A stretch of 64,000 nt of DNA from Rhodococcus xishaensis (lineage in GTDB: Bacteria; Actinomycetota; Actinomycetes; Mycobacteriales; Mycobacteriaceae): NCBI RefSeq assembly GCF_004011825.1, contig NZ_RKLO01000002.1:62001-126000 (forward strand), written 5' to 3'. Below the pieces are notes generated by a model that had not been told where the DNA came from, did no database searches, and saw only the letters and a program-made list of their open reading frames with translations. Shown here in pieces: positions 39,601 through 45,914 of this stretch. A program made the position numbers and the translations under genes. Every line of letters begins with the position of its first letter. Position 1 is the stretch's first letter.

Positions 39601-41322
39601 ACCCTGGCCCGGGAAGACGAACACCGGTCGGTCGCCGGATTCCACGGCCACCCCGGTGACCACGTCGGCGCTGGGTGAGCCGCGGCTGAGCGCGTCGAGG
39701 CCGGCCAACAGGGCCTCGGGCTCCGAGCCGATCACAGCAGCACGGTGATCGAAGGTGGCGCGGGCATCAAGCAGCGACCCGGCCACCGTCGCGGGCGGGA
39801 GTTCGGGGCGGTCGGCGACGTAGGCGCGCAGGCGATCAGCTTGGGCCCGCAGCGCGGTCTCGGTTTGGGCCGAAACGAACCACGCTACGGCTTCGCTTGA
39901 GGGAGAATCTGATTCGCGAGGTGGCGGCTCGGTCGGCGGGGATTGTTCCAGAATGACGTGAGCGTTGGTTCCGCTGATACCGAACGACGAGACGGCCGCG
40001 CGACGGGACCGATCGGCCGCCGGCCAATCCCGATTCTCGGTGAGCAGGGACACCGATCCGGAGGACCAGTCGACGTGCGGCGTCGGTTGGTCGACGTGCA
40101 GTGTCTTCGGGAGGACGCCATGCTGCATCGCCATGACCATCTTGATCACCCCGGCGACGCCGGCCGCCGCCTGGGTATGGCCGAGGTTCGACTTCACCGA
40201 GCCGAGCCATAGCGGTCGGTCGGGGAGGTGATCGCGGCCGTAGGTAGCCAGCAGGGCCGACGCCTCGATCGGATCGCCCAGCTTGGTGCCGGTGCCGTGC
40301 GCCTCGACCGCGTCGACGTCGGCCGGGCCGAGCCCGGCGTCGGCCAGCGCCTGCCGAATCACGCGCTCCTGCGCCTGCTTGTTCGGAGCGGTCAGGCCGT
40401 TGCTGGCGCCGTCCTGGTTCACCGCTCCGCCCCGGATCACGGCGAGTATTCGGCGGCCGTGGCGTTGCGCGTCGGAGAGTCGTTCCAACGCGATCATCCC
40501 CGCGCCCTCGCCCCAGGCTGTACCGTCAGCGGCGGCGGAGAATGCTTTGCAACGCCCGTCAAGGGCCAGCCCCCGCTGGCGACTGAACTCGACGAACACA
40601 GCCGGAGTGGACATGACCGTAGCCCCGCCCGCCAGTGCCAGTTCACACTCACCGGCGCGCAGCGCCTGCATCGCGAGGTGGATAGACACCAGCGACGACG
40701 AACATGCGGTGTCGACCGTGATCGCAGGTCCCGACAGGCCGAAGCTGTAGGCCACTCGCCCCGAGGCCACGCTCATTGCGTTGCCGGTGATGAAGTAGCC
40801 CTCGAGGTCTTCGGGCGGCTGCCCGCCGACTCGCGCTGCGTAGTCGATACCGGACAGCCCCGTGAACACTCCGACCTGCCTTCCGTGTACTGACCGCGGA
40901 TCGATGCCGGCGTGTTCCAAAGTCTCCCAGCTAGTTTCGAGAAGGAGTCGCTGCTGCGGATCCATCGCGAGCGCCTCGCGCGGCGAAATACCGAAGACCT
41001 CCGGATCGAACCCCGCCGGGTCGTCGAGAAAGCTGCCCTTGACGGTGTAGGTCTTGCCGGCCTGCTCGGCCTTCGGGTCGTAGAGGTCCGTGAGTCCCCA
41101 GCCTCGGTCGTCAGGGAATTCGGCGACGGTTTCCAACCCCGATTCCACCAAGGCCCACAAGTCCTGCGGCGATCGGACACCGCCAGGGAACCGGCAGCCC
41201 ATCCCAACTACAGCGATCGGTTCGTGGCCCAGGCCTTCGGCCTCGCGAAGCTCCTCCCGCGCCTGATACAGATCTGCGGTCACCCGCTTGAGATAATCTA
41301 GGAGCTTCGCCTGATCGGCCAT
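30628..41322 (-). CDS. Bimodular type I polyketide synthase
   Basis: A 3564-residue modular PKS. Domains by approximate residue: N-terminal docking coiled coil 1-33; KS1 35-460 (active Cys near 206 in DTACSSS); AT1 560-860 (GHSQGE, YASH: methylmalonyl-CoA predicted); DH1 930-1195 (GDHAVNGTVLLPG, intact His near 967); KR1 1395-1575 (LDD, B type); ACP1 near 1705 (LGFDSL); KS2 1763-2185 (Cys near 1937); AT2 2309-2600 (GHSIGE, AFHS: malonyl-CoA predicted); DH2 from 2683, catalytic His motif lost; KR2 3133-3310 (IDD, B type); ACP2 near 3449; C-terminal docking helices 3490-3564. No ER, loading module or thioesterase. The ATG at 41322 has GGAG 8 bases upstream. Partners must lie outside the window. 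Product unknown. Confidence 0.95.
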   Translation of the reverse strand: MADQAKLLDYLKRVTADLYQAREELREAEGLGHEPIAVVGMGCRFPGGVRSPQDLWALVESGLETVAEFPDDRGWGLTDLYDPKAEQAGKTYTVKGSFLDDPAGFDPEVFGISPREALAMDPQQRLLLETSWETLEHAGIDPRSVHGRQVGVFTGLSGIDYAARVGGQPPEDLEGYFITGNAMSVASGRVAYSFGLSGPAITVDTACSSSLVSIHLAMQALRAGECELALAGGATVMSTPAVFVEFSRQRGLALDGRCKAFSAAADGTAWGEGAGMIALERLSDAQRHGRRILAVIRGGAVNQDGASNGLTAPNKQAQERVIRQALADAGLGPADVDAVEAHGTGTKLGDPIEASALLATYGRDHLPDRPLWLGSVKSNLGHTQAAAGVAGVIKMVMAMQHGVLPKTLHVDQPTPHVDWSSGSVSLLTENRDWPAADRSRRAAVSSFGISGTNAHVILEQSPPTEPPPRESDSPSSEAVAWFVSAQTETALRAQADRLRAYVADRPELPPATVAGSLLDARATFDHRAAVIGSEPEALLAGLDALSRGSPSADVVTGVAVESGDRPVFVFPGQGSQWVGMAAELLDSSPEFADSVLECSDALAPYTNFSLLEVLRDRDPNSLDRIDVVQPALFAVMVGLTQLWRSNGVEPAAVVGHSQGEIAAAYVAGALSLADAALVVAARSKVIAASARRGGGMASVALPEDVAREKIQPWEGAIEVAVVNGPSATVLSGPVDALDDLVAQLQADGVQARRIAVEYASHCADVSVLREPILDALSSITPRRSRIPFYSTVTGGALDTTNLNADYWYRNLRRPVRFEQATRTLAVDGYRLFIESSSHPVLTVPLQETLDSAGIAGRALGTIRRDRAGLRQFTAALAEAQVSGARIEWDRVRWARNDDRQPWVDLPTYAFQHRRFWLDSPAPQGDIASAGMETGGHPMLAASVELGDSRGVVFTGLLSQQRLPWLGDHAVNGTVLLPGTAFVELALHAGNRVGCGRLEDLAIESPLMIPAEDEVAVQVSVLADADTGDLTVAVHSRPAGVPPETPWTRHATGSLTAAANTATTLDQQWPPPDAAPIDARGLYELLDEAGYGYGPTFRGLRAAWRRGDELYAEVRLGGDDPAATVAGYGIHPAVLDAALHAIAFGAAEARTRNIRLPFSWDKVQLHAVGATALRVLITPTGPERYRVSAYDAAGEPVLTAESLALRPLGDTDVQPAEVGDRLCRVEWIPIGAGTTGAADLIPLEEALAGGDHEGRVLWLSAEPGDEPDTPARAHAAAEATLRLAQSWLRDERLAETRLLVTTRLAMVVRDDDQIDDVSAAPVWGLIGALQNEHPDRITLVDLDGQAGGLPDPALLAMALAGNEPQLAIRDGVLLAPTLTAMTQPRAASSEATPFGPHGTVLITGGTGTIGRLIARHLVERYGVRRLVLTGRRALDAESAAEVGAVFADSGAEVTTAACDVADRAAVAALLSGLPDLSGVIHAAGVLDDGIAATLSRDQLHAVLRPKVDGAWHLHELTRDRDLSAFVLFSSAAGVLGGAGQANYAAANVFLDTLAQHRRVRGLPAISMAWGLWDRPSGMTSHLNATDLDRLQRTGIDTISPEAGFVLFDAALAANRPLIVPIRLSMRSVRSDSESSPPILRRVLGIRRRAAVAESPTGLADELRALEPGARHARVLDIVTTHVAAVLGHDGKEAIDPERAFKQLGFDSLTAVQLRNQLANATGVRLAATVVFDHPTADALTDELLARLLGDDATPQPTRPAPSRRDSDPIAIVGMACRYPGKVYRPEDLWRLVHDGRDAVGAYPDNRGWDLDEVYHPDPDHNGTTYMSEGGFLYDADEFDAAFFGISPREAVAMDPQHRLLLETAWEALEHAGIRPYSPDLADTGVYVGLMGGDYGFQLMNERSVDAEGYLMTGTSNSVASGRISYSLGFTGPAVTVDTACSSSLVAMHLAARALREGECSLALAGGATVMATPGVLVEFSRQRGLAADGRCKPFSDRADGTGLSEGSGMVVLERLSDAERNGHQVLAIIRGSAVNQDGASNGLTAPNGPSQERVIRQALADAGLGPVDIDAVEAHGTGTTLGDPIEAQALLSSYGQDRQGRPLWLGSVKSNIGHAQAAAGVAGVIKMVMAMRHGVLPPSLHGDAPTRHVDWTAGEVSLLAEPVPWPETGRPRRAGVSSFGISGTNAHMILEQSSAPATPQISPPSAAPTVQSPSAGPLVWVISGKTADALRAQAARLAEFLNTDESSGQSEANLPDLADLAYSLATTRSDFAHRAAVIGETLADLRDGLARIAEGRPGGNVVAGTSTRGKTALMFTGQGAQRIGMGRGLYDAYPVFAQALDEVCSALDEHVETPVQQVLWGEPEETEDAGDARDTEESGDSGVRLDHTEYTQPALFAVEVALYRLLRDWGITPDYLIGHSIGEITAAHVAGVFSLSDAAALVGERGRLMESTEPGRMVAVRARADDVSARIAGRVDLAAVNGSESVVLAGGERDVQAIAAELSDAGMTTTSLRVERAFHSTLMEPILERFTNVVSTLTPQSPTIPIVSNITGRLASADELMSPDYWTQHIRQPVRFHDGIRALDELGVTRCVEVGPGATLAAHAAETIPNAIATLPGRAGEPQGIMRAVAAAYVHGLNIDWDQVLPGRRRVELPTYAFQRRSFWPSSPTLGTGDPVELGLGPADHPLLGAAVRLDDDATLFTGQLSLQRNPWLVEPPVEDGGPPAPDDTHTVLPTVLVELALHAAHRVGLDRIDELTLHHPLVLPPSGLASLRVLVSQTENDGGRTVTISSNLSEADDPDGWVRNASATIDDVVSPATGVPQQFSGEADAEVRLEEGTDTDGFGIHPVLLQAALEPLLGRDAWPRTWSGIGLHTVGAQSVSVQFTACEDGRYRVSAADPDGQPVLTVEALRVVPRATDTDGSSTGRRLHRLAWIGVEVAADERSVGPMVVLGADGLGKEDTGSTFPRYPDIAALRTAVKSAPSEDDRRPWTVLVGCGTDGDDGPEAAHELCAQTLRLLQEWQSDDHFADCPLVIVTHNAMVTDDEAGRDDRTDLAAAAVWGLVGSAQNEDPDRFVLIDLDDASDAESVIAPALASGEPQLAARNGTLLAPRLRRMDPGGGPDTRDCSASPFDPRGTVLVTGGTGTLGSLVARHLLTEYGAQHLLLTSRRGPDAEGCDQLRRELTDMGAEVDIAACDTSDESAVAGLLARIPTEHPLSAVFHVAGVIDDATLASLTPERLDAVLRPKVDAAWNLHRLTANCEVQTFVMFSSLAGILGAPGQANYAAANMFLDALAHHRHAAGLPAHSIAWGMWAPPSAMTDHLGAIDLVRARRSGMIPLTAADGLDLFDSALTADAPAVVAARFDYSSSAAPYVPAPLRGLIRQSRPHAGSDSIATGSNGPADWAERLADRSIPEQRHLMLDLVRTGAAAILGYTASDSVDPDQAFKELGFDSLAAVALRNHLDAATGLRLPPTVVFDHPSPRAIAEFLRAELVPDPVSVALAEVDRLHATIGELGDDGDARSEIAQRLKNLLAEMGAVDAAHADAVDKIRAATSEEILDLIDRGL

Positions 41323-41618
41323 GAGAAAGCTCCAATCCGAACACAGCCCCAACCAGGGAGCAGCCGCGCCAAATGCGGAAACCTGATTGTATCCGCGAAC
41401 ACGGCGGGGGTGCAGAGCCGCAGGTCGGCGCCGCGGAGTGGCACACCTCGGTGGCAGCGAGGGCTATGCAGTCGGACAAGTCGCCTGGTGACGCCCGCCG
41501 TGTGACTGCGCTTGGCTGAATCGCCAAACCTCCCGGTCGCCCCTAGCGGATCGGCGCGAACTGATGCAGGCTGAAGAGGGAGTGTGGAGATTCTGCTCGG
41601 CACATTTGGGGGTTAGCC
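41323..41618. promoter_or_regulatory. Divergent promoter region, PKS / SnoaL-like
   Basis: A 296-bp gap between two divergent genes. On the minus strand TACAAT (41396-41401) is a good -10 for the PKS, about 75 bases before its start codon; the matching -35 is weak. No clear -10 for the SnoaL-like gene and no long palindrome were seen. Confidence 0.45.
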
Positions 41619-42041
41619 ATGGCTACCGATCACAAATCCACGTCGAAATACCTGCTCGAACTCTGGGGTGACAACACCCCGCACAAGCCGGACGACTACC
41701 TGGCCGCGAACTACGTCAACCATCAGTTACCCGATGTTTCGGGCGGTACGTCGACGAAGTCGCTGGCTGAGTGGCACGCCCTGCTCGACGAGTTCCACAA
41801 GTCCTTCTCGGACGTGGACCTCGAAGTCATGGGCCAGGTTCAGGAGGGAGACTTCGTTTGCTCCTTCTTTCGGTTGACAGGCAAGCAGACCGATCTCTTC
41901 CAGGGCATCGCTGCTACTGGCAATACGAGTTCATGGACCGGCGTGCATACGGATCGCTACGAAGACGGCAAGCTCGTCGAGAGCTGGGTCAATTGGGACA
42001 AGTACAGCTTCCTGGAAGGCCTCGGACTCGCACCCAACTGA
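41619..42041 (+). CDS. SnoaL-like polyketide cyclase family protein
   Basis: A 140-residue protein of the SnoaL/NTF2-like fold. The N-terminal helix pair, the FHKSFSDVDLEVMGQVQEGD segment and the WTGVHTDRYEDGKLVESW strand pattern match SnoaL ester-cyclase relatives; catalytic residues were not assigned. Such proteins cyclise or hydrolyse polyketide intermediates but many act elsewhere. The ATG follows GGGGG at five bases. It is transcribed away from the PKS across a shared 296-bp region, so joint function with the PKS is plausible but unproven. Confidence 0.75.
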   Translation: MATDHKSTSKYLLELWGDNTPHKPDDYLAANYVNHQLPDVSGGTSTKSLAEWHALLDEFHKSFSDVDLEVMGQVQEGDFVCSFFRLTGKQTDLFQGIAATGNTSSWTGVHTDRYEDGKLVESWVNWDKYSFLEGLGLAPN

Positions 42042-42088
42042 CGGTTGATTCAGCGAGCGCCTAGCCAGCCATGGAGTACACGGAGGGG

Positions 42089-42122
42089 TTTCGAGATCGC
42101 TGTGAGACAAGCGAACTCGAAA
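42089..42122. terminator. Bidirectional hairpin between convergent genes
   Basis: TTTCGAGATCGC pairs with GCGAACTCGAAA (11 of 12 positions) across a 10-base loop. It lies between the convergent SnoaL-like gene and yaaA, where it could end both transcripts. Confidence 0.6.
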
Positions 42123-42128
42123 TCTCGC

Positions 42129-42872
42129 TCAGGTCAGTATGACGAGCTCCGAGTTCGATGCGACCTCCACCCGCAGCCCCGCCTTGGCCGCGACACGGGC
42201 GATGCCCTCGACGCTGTCCGGCTCGGCGCGGGTGACTGTCAGGGCCCGTGCGAGCAGGCCTTTGTGGTGTTTGTTGAAGTGGCTCACCACCTTACGGGTT
42301 CCGTCGGGCTGCTCGGTGAGGACTGTCGCGGATACCGCGCCCGGTACGGTACCCAGTTGTCGGTAGACGCCTGACCGTAGGTCGACGACCAGGCCGCCGT
42401 CGGCCTCCCTGAGCAGTGCGTCGGTCAGTTCCGGCTTCCACAACGACTGCAGCGTGCCGAAACCGGGCAGCTTGGAGCCTCCGGACAGCCGATACGCCGG
42501 GATCGAGTCGCCAGCCCGTACGGCCCCGAACAGCGCCGAGCCCATCGCGAGCCGACGTAACGCCTTCTCCCGCTGCGTCTTCGTGAACGACCGCGCGTCG
42601 AGGGCGTCGAAGAGCACACCCGTGTACCGCTCGATTGCTGGACGGGTGGGGGATACCCACAGCTTGGCGTTGCGTTCGATTTCGTCGGCCTGCTTGGGGC
42701 CGAGTCCCAGCGCGACGTTCGACGCCTCCGCGTCGGCTGACAGTTCGACGAGCGCCGTCACGAGCATCTCGCGGGTCTCGGTCAACTGCGGCATCGACAG
42801 CTCGCCCAGGTCGAGCGGCGCACCGTCGCCGCCGTGGGACTTCGTCTCGGAAGGGGGTAGCAGCACCAGCAC
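42129..42872 (-). CDS. yaaA: Peroxide stress protein YaaA
   Basis: A 247-residue cytoplasmic UPF0246/DUF328 protein. The N-terminal signature LLPPSETK and the central LYRLSGGSKLP-like stretch (AYRLSGGSKLPGFGTLQSLW) are present, and KVVSHFNKHHKGLLAR lies near the C-terminus. In E. coli YaaA lowers free intracellular iron and protects DNA during peroxide stress. No Shine-Dalgarno site is visible; TACGGT lies 8 bases before GTG 42872, so a leaderless start is likely (GTG 42866 is an alternative). It sits next to iron-box-controlled surface proteins, which fits an iron theme. Confidence 0.88.
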   Translation of the reverse strand: MLVLLPPSETKSHGGDGAPLDLGELSMPQLTETREMLVTALVELSADAEASNVALGLGPKQADEIERNAKLWVSPTRPAIERYTGVLFDALDARSFTKTQREKALRRLAMGSALFGAVRAGDSIPAYRLSGGSKLPGFGTLQSLWKPELTDALLREADGGLVVDLRSGVYRQLGTVPGAVSATVLTEQPDGTRKVVSHFNKHHKGLLARALTVTRAEPDSVEGIARVAAKAGLRVEVASNSELVILT

Positions 42873-42929
42873 GATCGCCAACCGTACCGCGGCGCGGACT
42901 CGCGCCCGTTCCTCGCCCGAGCCGAAACA

Positions 42930-42965
42930 GGCCCGACCTCCGCTCTGTGGAGCGGAGGTCGGGCC
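42930..42965 (-). terminator. Strong hairpin terminator
   Basis: A perfect 16-bp stem (left arm GGCCCGACCTCCGCTC, right arm its complement) around a TGTG loop. On the minus strand it follows the stop of the single-domain secreted protein by about 90 bases and is followed by TGTTTC, so it should end that transcript before yaaA. Confidence 0.85.
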
Positions 42966-43053
42966 GTGGGATGACACGTGGTTCGTTCGAGGCGAAGTAG
43001 CCGGTGTCATCGCGAGTTTTCTCGACGGTCTAGGCAGCCGGAGTCGCGGGCAC

Positions 43054-43560
43054 CTAGTTCGCCACGAAGCTGACCGGCGTCTGCGTGTCCTGGGTGCGGT
43101 CGGGGGAGCCGTGCGCGGCGACGGTGTAGATCGAGCAGCTGGTCTCGAGGCAGTTGGACTCTCCCTGGATCGCGACGACGTCGAGGGTGGTGGTCCAGTT
43201 GCCGTCGACGATGTCGCCGGACCGGAGCCACTCGCTGGCCATCCAGACACTCGCGTCGGTCGGGGAGAACTTGTCGTCCGGGACCAGGCCGACGTAGATG
43301 CCGAATCCTTCGCCGGAGAACCCTGTTCCGGAGACCGTGAGCGTCTCGCCGTCGGCGGCGATGTCCGTGGACTTCGAGAGGGTGACCTGCGGCCCGGCGG
43401 GCGTGGGGTCGCCGGTGCCGGGGTCGTCGGTGATCGGGGCGCCGGAACCGAAGTTGCCCAGCGAGCCGAAGGGGCTGGCCTGCGCTGCGCCGGCGCTGAG
43501 CGGCAGCGTGCAGGCGATGGCGGCAACTGTCACAACTGCGGACTTGATGGATGTGCGCAT
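43054..43560 (-). CDS. Secreted single-domain neocarzinostatin-like protein
   Basis: A 168-residue exported protein. A signal peptide covers about residues 1-28 (cleavage after AQA), a Gly/Pro-rich linker about 30-57, and one Ig-like domain 58-166. The domain opens with LSKSTDI...GETLTVSGTGFSG and closes with a Cys137-Cys142 pair and AAHGSPDRTQDTQTPVSF, a layout like the neocarzinostatin apoprotein family. Tyr89, Tyr145 and His150 recur in all domains of the neighbouring protein. No anchor, so it should be released. The start ATG follows AAGAAGGAAC. An IdeR-like box sits 43 bases upstream. A secreted iron-related binding protein is inferred; ligand unknown. Confidence 0.8.
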   Translation of the reverse strand: MRTSIKSAVVTVAAIACTLPLSAGAAQASPFGSLGNFGSGAPITDDPGTGDPTPAGPQVTLSKSTDIAADGETLTVSGTGFSGEGFGIYVGLVPDDKFSPTDASVWMASEWLRSGDIVDGNWTTTLDVVAIQGESNCLETSCSIYTVAAHGSPDRTQDTQTPVSFVAN

Positions 43561-43602
43561 GTTCCTTCTTTCTGGTTTGGGGTTACCGCGTCGCGGCACA
43601 TG

Positions 43603-43621
43603 GTAGGTAAGCCTAGCCTTA
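43603..43621 (-). promoter_or_regulatory. IdeR/DtxR-type iron box
   Basis: Read on the minus strand, TAAGGCTAGGCTTACCTAC matches 17 of 19 positions of TWAGGTWAGSCTWACCTWA. A -35 TTGACA lies at 43628-43633 directly upstream, so a repressor bound here would cover the promoter spacer and -10. Repression in iron-rich and expression in iron-poor conditions is expected. Confidence 0.85.
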
Positions 43622-43651
43622 GCTCAATGTCAAGTTAATGGTCGGAGTCGC

Positions 43652-43674
43652 GGGATATCCAGCTGGGATATCCC
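43652..43674. repeat. Inverted repeat GGGATATCC
   Basis: GGGATATCC and GGGATATCCC flank AGCT, giving a nearly perfect 23-bp palindrome. It lies 14 bp beyond the stop of the four-domain gene and 19 bp above the -35 of the single-domain gene. It lacks a T-run, so it may be an operator rather than a terminator. Confidence 0.5.
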
Positions 43675-43687
43675 TCATCTGAGGCGC

Positions 43688-45847
43688 TCAGGCGCGGCGG
43701 CGCAGGGCGAGGGTGGCCGCTACCGCGAAGCCGGCTCCGATGACGCAGCCGATGAGCAACGGAACGATCCAGGCGGTGGTGCGGGTGACCTCATCGGAGA
43801 GATTGCGGATCGTCGAAGAGACCGCCTCCTCCGCGTTCGAGAAGGAGCCGCCATCGTTCGAGCCGTCCTCGGAGGCCGTCAGAGCTGCGGCTTCCGCCTT
43901 GTCCGCGTTGGGTGCGTTGGGATCGTCGCCGAAGCTGACCGGCGTCTGTGTGTCTTGGCTGCGGTCACTCGAACCGTGTGCGGCGATCGTGTAGATCGAA
44001 CACGCGTTCTTGGTGCAGTCGGAGTCACCCTTGACGGCTCTGACCTCCATGGTGGTCGACCACGCACCGTTGTCGATCCTCGCCGGTGTGATGTACGCCG
44101 CGGTGATCCAGGCGCTGGCGTCGGTGGTCGAGAACTTGTTCTCCTGGATGAGACCGACATAGATGCCGGGCGGAGCGCCCGAGAAGCCTGTGCCCGAGAT
44201 GGTTATCGTCTCCCCCTCGATCTCCAGCCCCTTCGCCTTGGAGAGCCTTACCGCCACCGTCTTGTCCGCGTCGGGATCGCTGGCAGCGGTCTGCGGCGGC
44301 GGCTCGGTGACCGTGCCCGGTGCGACGCCGCCGACGAAGCTCACCGGCGTCTTACTGTCCTGGCTACGGTCCGAAGAGCCGTGAGCCATGACGGTGTAGA
44401 TCGAGCAGGCGTTCTCGAGGCAGTCGAAGCTGCCCTGTACGGCGATCAGTTCCATCGAGATGGACCAGTTGCCGCCGGATATGTTCTCCGGCTTGATGAA
44501 GGCGGAGGTCATCCACGCCGATGCGTCCGTGTACGAGAAGACGTTGTCCTGGACCAGGCCGACGTAGATGCCCGGTTCTGCGCCAGAGAATCCGGAACCG
44601 GAGATCGTGACCGTCTCGCCGGACGGGGTGATGTCGCGGGACTTCGAGAGCGAGACCGAGAGGCCGCTGTTCGCGGTGAACGTCTCGCCCGGTGCGGCAT
44701 CTGCGGCGCCGTCACCTGTTTCCCCCCCGTCGTCGCCGGACGTTGCGTCGCCATCGTCCGTGACCGGGGGCGCGGTGCCGACAAAGCTGATTTGGGTCAC
44801 GGTGTCCTGACTTCGGTCGGACGAACCGTGAGCCGCAAGGGTGTAGATGGCGCACGCGTTGCTGACGCAGTCTCCGCCCGAGAACGCACCGACGGCGTTG
44901 AGTGTCGTCGAGAAGGAACCGCCGGGAATGTCGTCGGACTTGATGAACTGTGCGTCGTGGAAGACCGACGCGTCGGTGAACGAGTATCGGTCCATCTGGG
45001 CGATACCGATGTAGATGCCCGGCCCGGTGGTCGAAAAACCACTGCCGTTGACGGTGATATCTTCTCCGCCCGCGTCGAGCCCGCTCGTCTTGCTCGCGCT
45101 GATCTGCGGTCCGCTCCCGGTAGCGGGCGGTGTGGTGGTTGGCTCGGGTTCCGTGGTGGTTGGCTCGGGTTCCGTGGTGGTTGGCTCGGGTTCCGTGGTG
45201 GTTGGCTCGGGTTCCGTGGTGGTTGGCTCGGGTTCCGTGGTGGTTGGCTCGGGTTCCGTGGTGGTGGTTGGCGGGGGTGTTGTGGTGGTGGTGGTCGGGG
45301 GTGCCGCCACTGCGAAGGAAACCGGGGTCTTGGTGTCCTGGGTGCGGTCGGATGAGCCATGGGCGGCGATGGTGTAGATCGAGCAGGCGTTCTGGGTGCA
45401 GTCCGAGTCGCCGCTGACGGCCTCGACGTCTATTGAGGTGGACCAGGTTCCGGCCGTGATCAGGCTCGGTCGCACGAACTCGGCCGAGATCCAGGCGTCG
45501 GCGTTGGTGGTGGAGAACTTGTCGTCTTGGACGAGACCGACGTAGATGCCAGGGTCGGCGCCCGAGAACCCGGTCCCGGAGACGGTGACGGTTTCGCCCT
45601 CGGCCCGCAGACCTGTTGTCTTGCTGACGGTGGTGGCCGGAGTGCTGGCGGCGACTGCGAGGGCAGCGGTGCGGTCCTCGGAGGCGGTGCGGTCTTCGGA
45701 GGCGGTGCGGTGCTCGGAGGCGGTGCTGTCCTCAGAAACGGCGCTGTCGGTGGAGACGTCGGGGTCGGCCACGGCGATGCTCACTGGCGTCGTCAACGCC
45801 AAGGTGATTGCCGTGGTCACGATGGCAGCCCTGCTGAACGTGCGCAT
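43688..45847 (-). CDS. Membrane-anchored protein, four neocarzinostatin-like domains
   Basis: A 719-residue cell-surface protein. Signal peptide about 1-28; short S-E-D-R-T-A repeats at 43-61; four Ig-like domains at 73-179, 249-355, 397-504 and 533-639; Thr/Pro/Glu-rich stalk with six EPEPTTT repeats at 183-240; acidic linkers; one membrane helix 690-715 with a basic end. Each domain repeats GIYVGL or GIYIGI, a Cys-x4-Cys pair (for example CTQNAC) and AHGSSDR with an invariant His. The domain layout resembles neocarzinostatin-type chromoproteins. Two iron boxes lie upstream of ATG 45847, which follows GAAGAAGGAAG. It likely pairs with the secreted single-domain protein. Ligand unknown; heme or siderophore is a guess from regulation. 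Confidence 0.8.
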   Translation of the reverse strand: MRTFSRAAIVTTAITLALTTPVSIAVADPDVSTDSAVSEDSTASEHRTASEDRTASEDRTAALAVAASTPATTVSKTTGLRAEGETVTVSGTGFSGADPGIYVGLVQDDKFSTTNADAWISAEFVRPSLITAGTWSTSIDVEAVSGDSDCTQNACSIYTIAAHGSSDRTQDTKTPVSFAVAAPPTTTTTTPPPTTTTEPEPTTTEPEPTTTEPEPTTTEPEPTTTEPEPTTTEPEPTTTPPATGSGPQISASKTSGLDAGGEDITVNGSGFSTTGPGIYIGIAQMDRYSFTDASVFHDAQFIKSDDIPGGSFSTTLNAVGAFSGGDCVSNACAIYTLAAHGSSDRSQDTVTQISFVGTAPPVTDDGDATSGDDGGETGDGAADAAPGETFTANSGLSVSLSKSRDITPSGETVTISGSGFSGAEPGIYVGLVQDNVFSYTDASAWMTSAFIKPENISGGNWSISMELIAVQGSFDCLENACSIYTVMAHGSSDRSQDSKTPVSFVGGVAPGTVTEPPPQTAASDPDADKTVAVRLSKAKGLEIEGETITISGTGFSGAPPGIYVGLIQENKFSTTDASAWITAAYITPARIDNGAWSTTMEVRAVKGDSDCTKNACSIYTIAAHGSSDRSQDTQTPVSFGDDPNAPNADKAEAAALTASEDGSNDGGSFSNAEEAVSSTIRNLSDEVTRTTAWIVPLLIGCVIGAGFAVAATLALRRRA
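45132..45257. repeat. 21-bp tandem repeat, six units
   Basis: Six copies of GTGGTGGTTGGCTCGGGTTCC, read on the minus strand as EPEPTTT. They form the stalk between domains 1 and 2 of the anchored protein. Copy number is likely to vary between strains. Confidence 0.95.
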
Positions 45848-45914
45848 CTTCCTTCTTCCTGGTCTTCCTGGTCGCAGCCGCACTCGCGGCACATAAGGGC
45901 GAACAAAACCGAGA

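Noticed and set aside
30628-41322. Enediyne PKS, suggested by neighbouring neocarzinostatin-like proteins
   Set aside because: The PKS is modular with two KS-AT-DH-KR-ACP sets, not the single iterative enediyne type, and no enediyne accessory genes are present.
43955-45355. 466-codon plus-strand frame opposite the four-domain protein
   Set aside because: It is a shadow; the minus-strand gene has a signal peptide, repeated domains, a membrane anchor and iron boxes.
43054-45847. HtaA or NEAT heme-binding domains
   Set aside because: The domains lack the HtaA opening (a Trp-Gly-x-Lys-x-Ser-Phe-type segment) and the NEAT YxxxY strand motif; the neocarzinostatin layout fits better.
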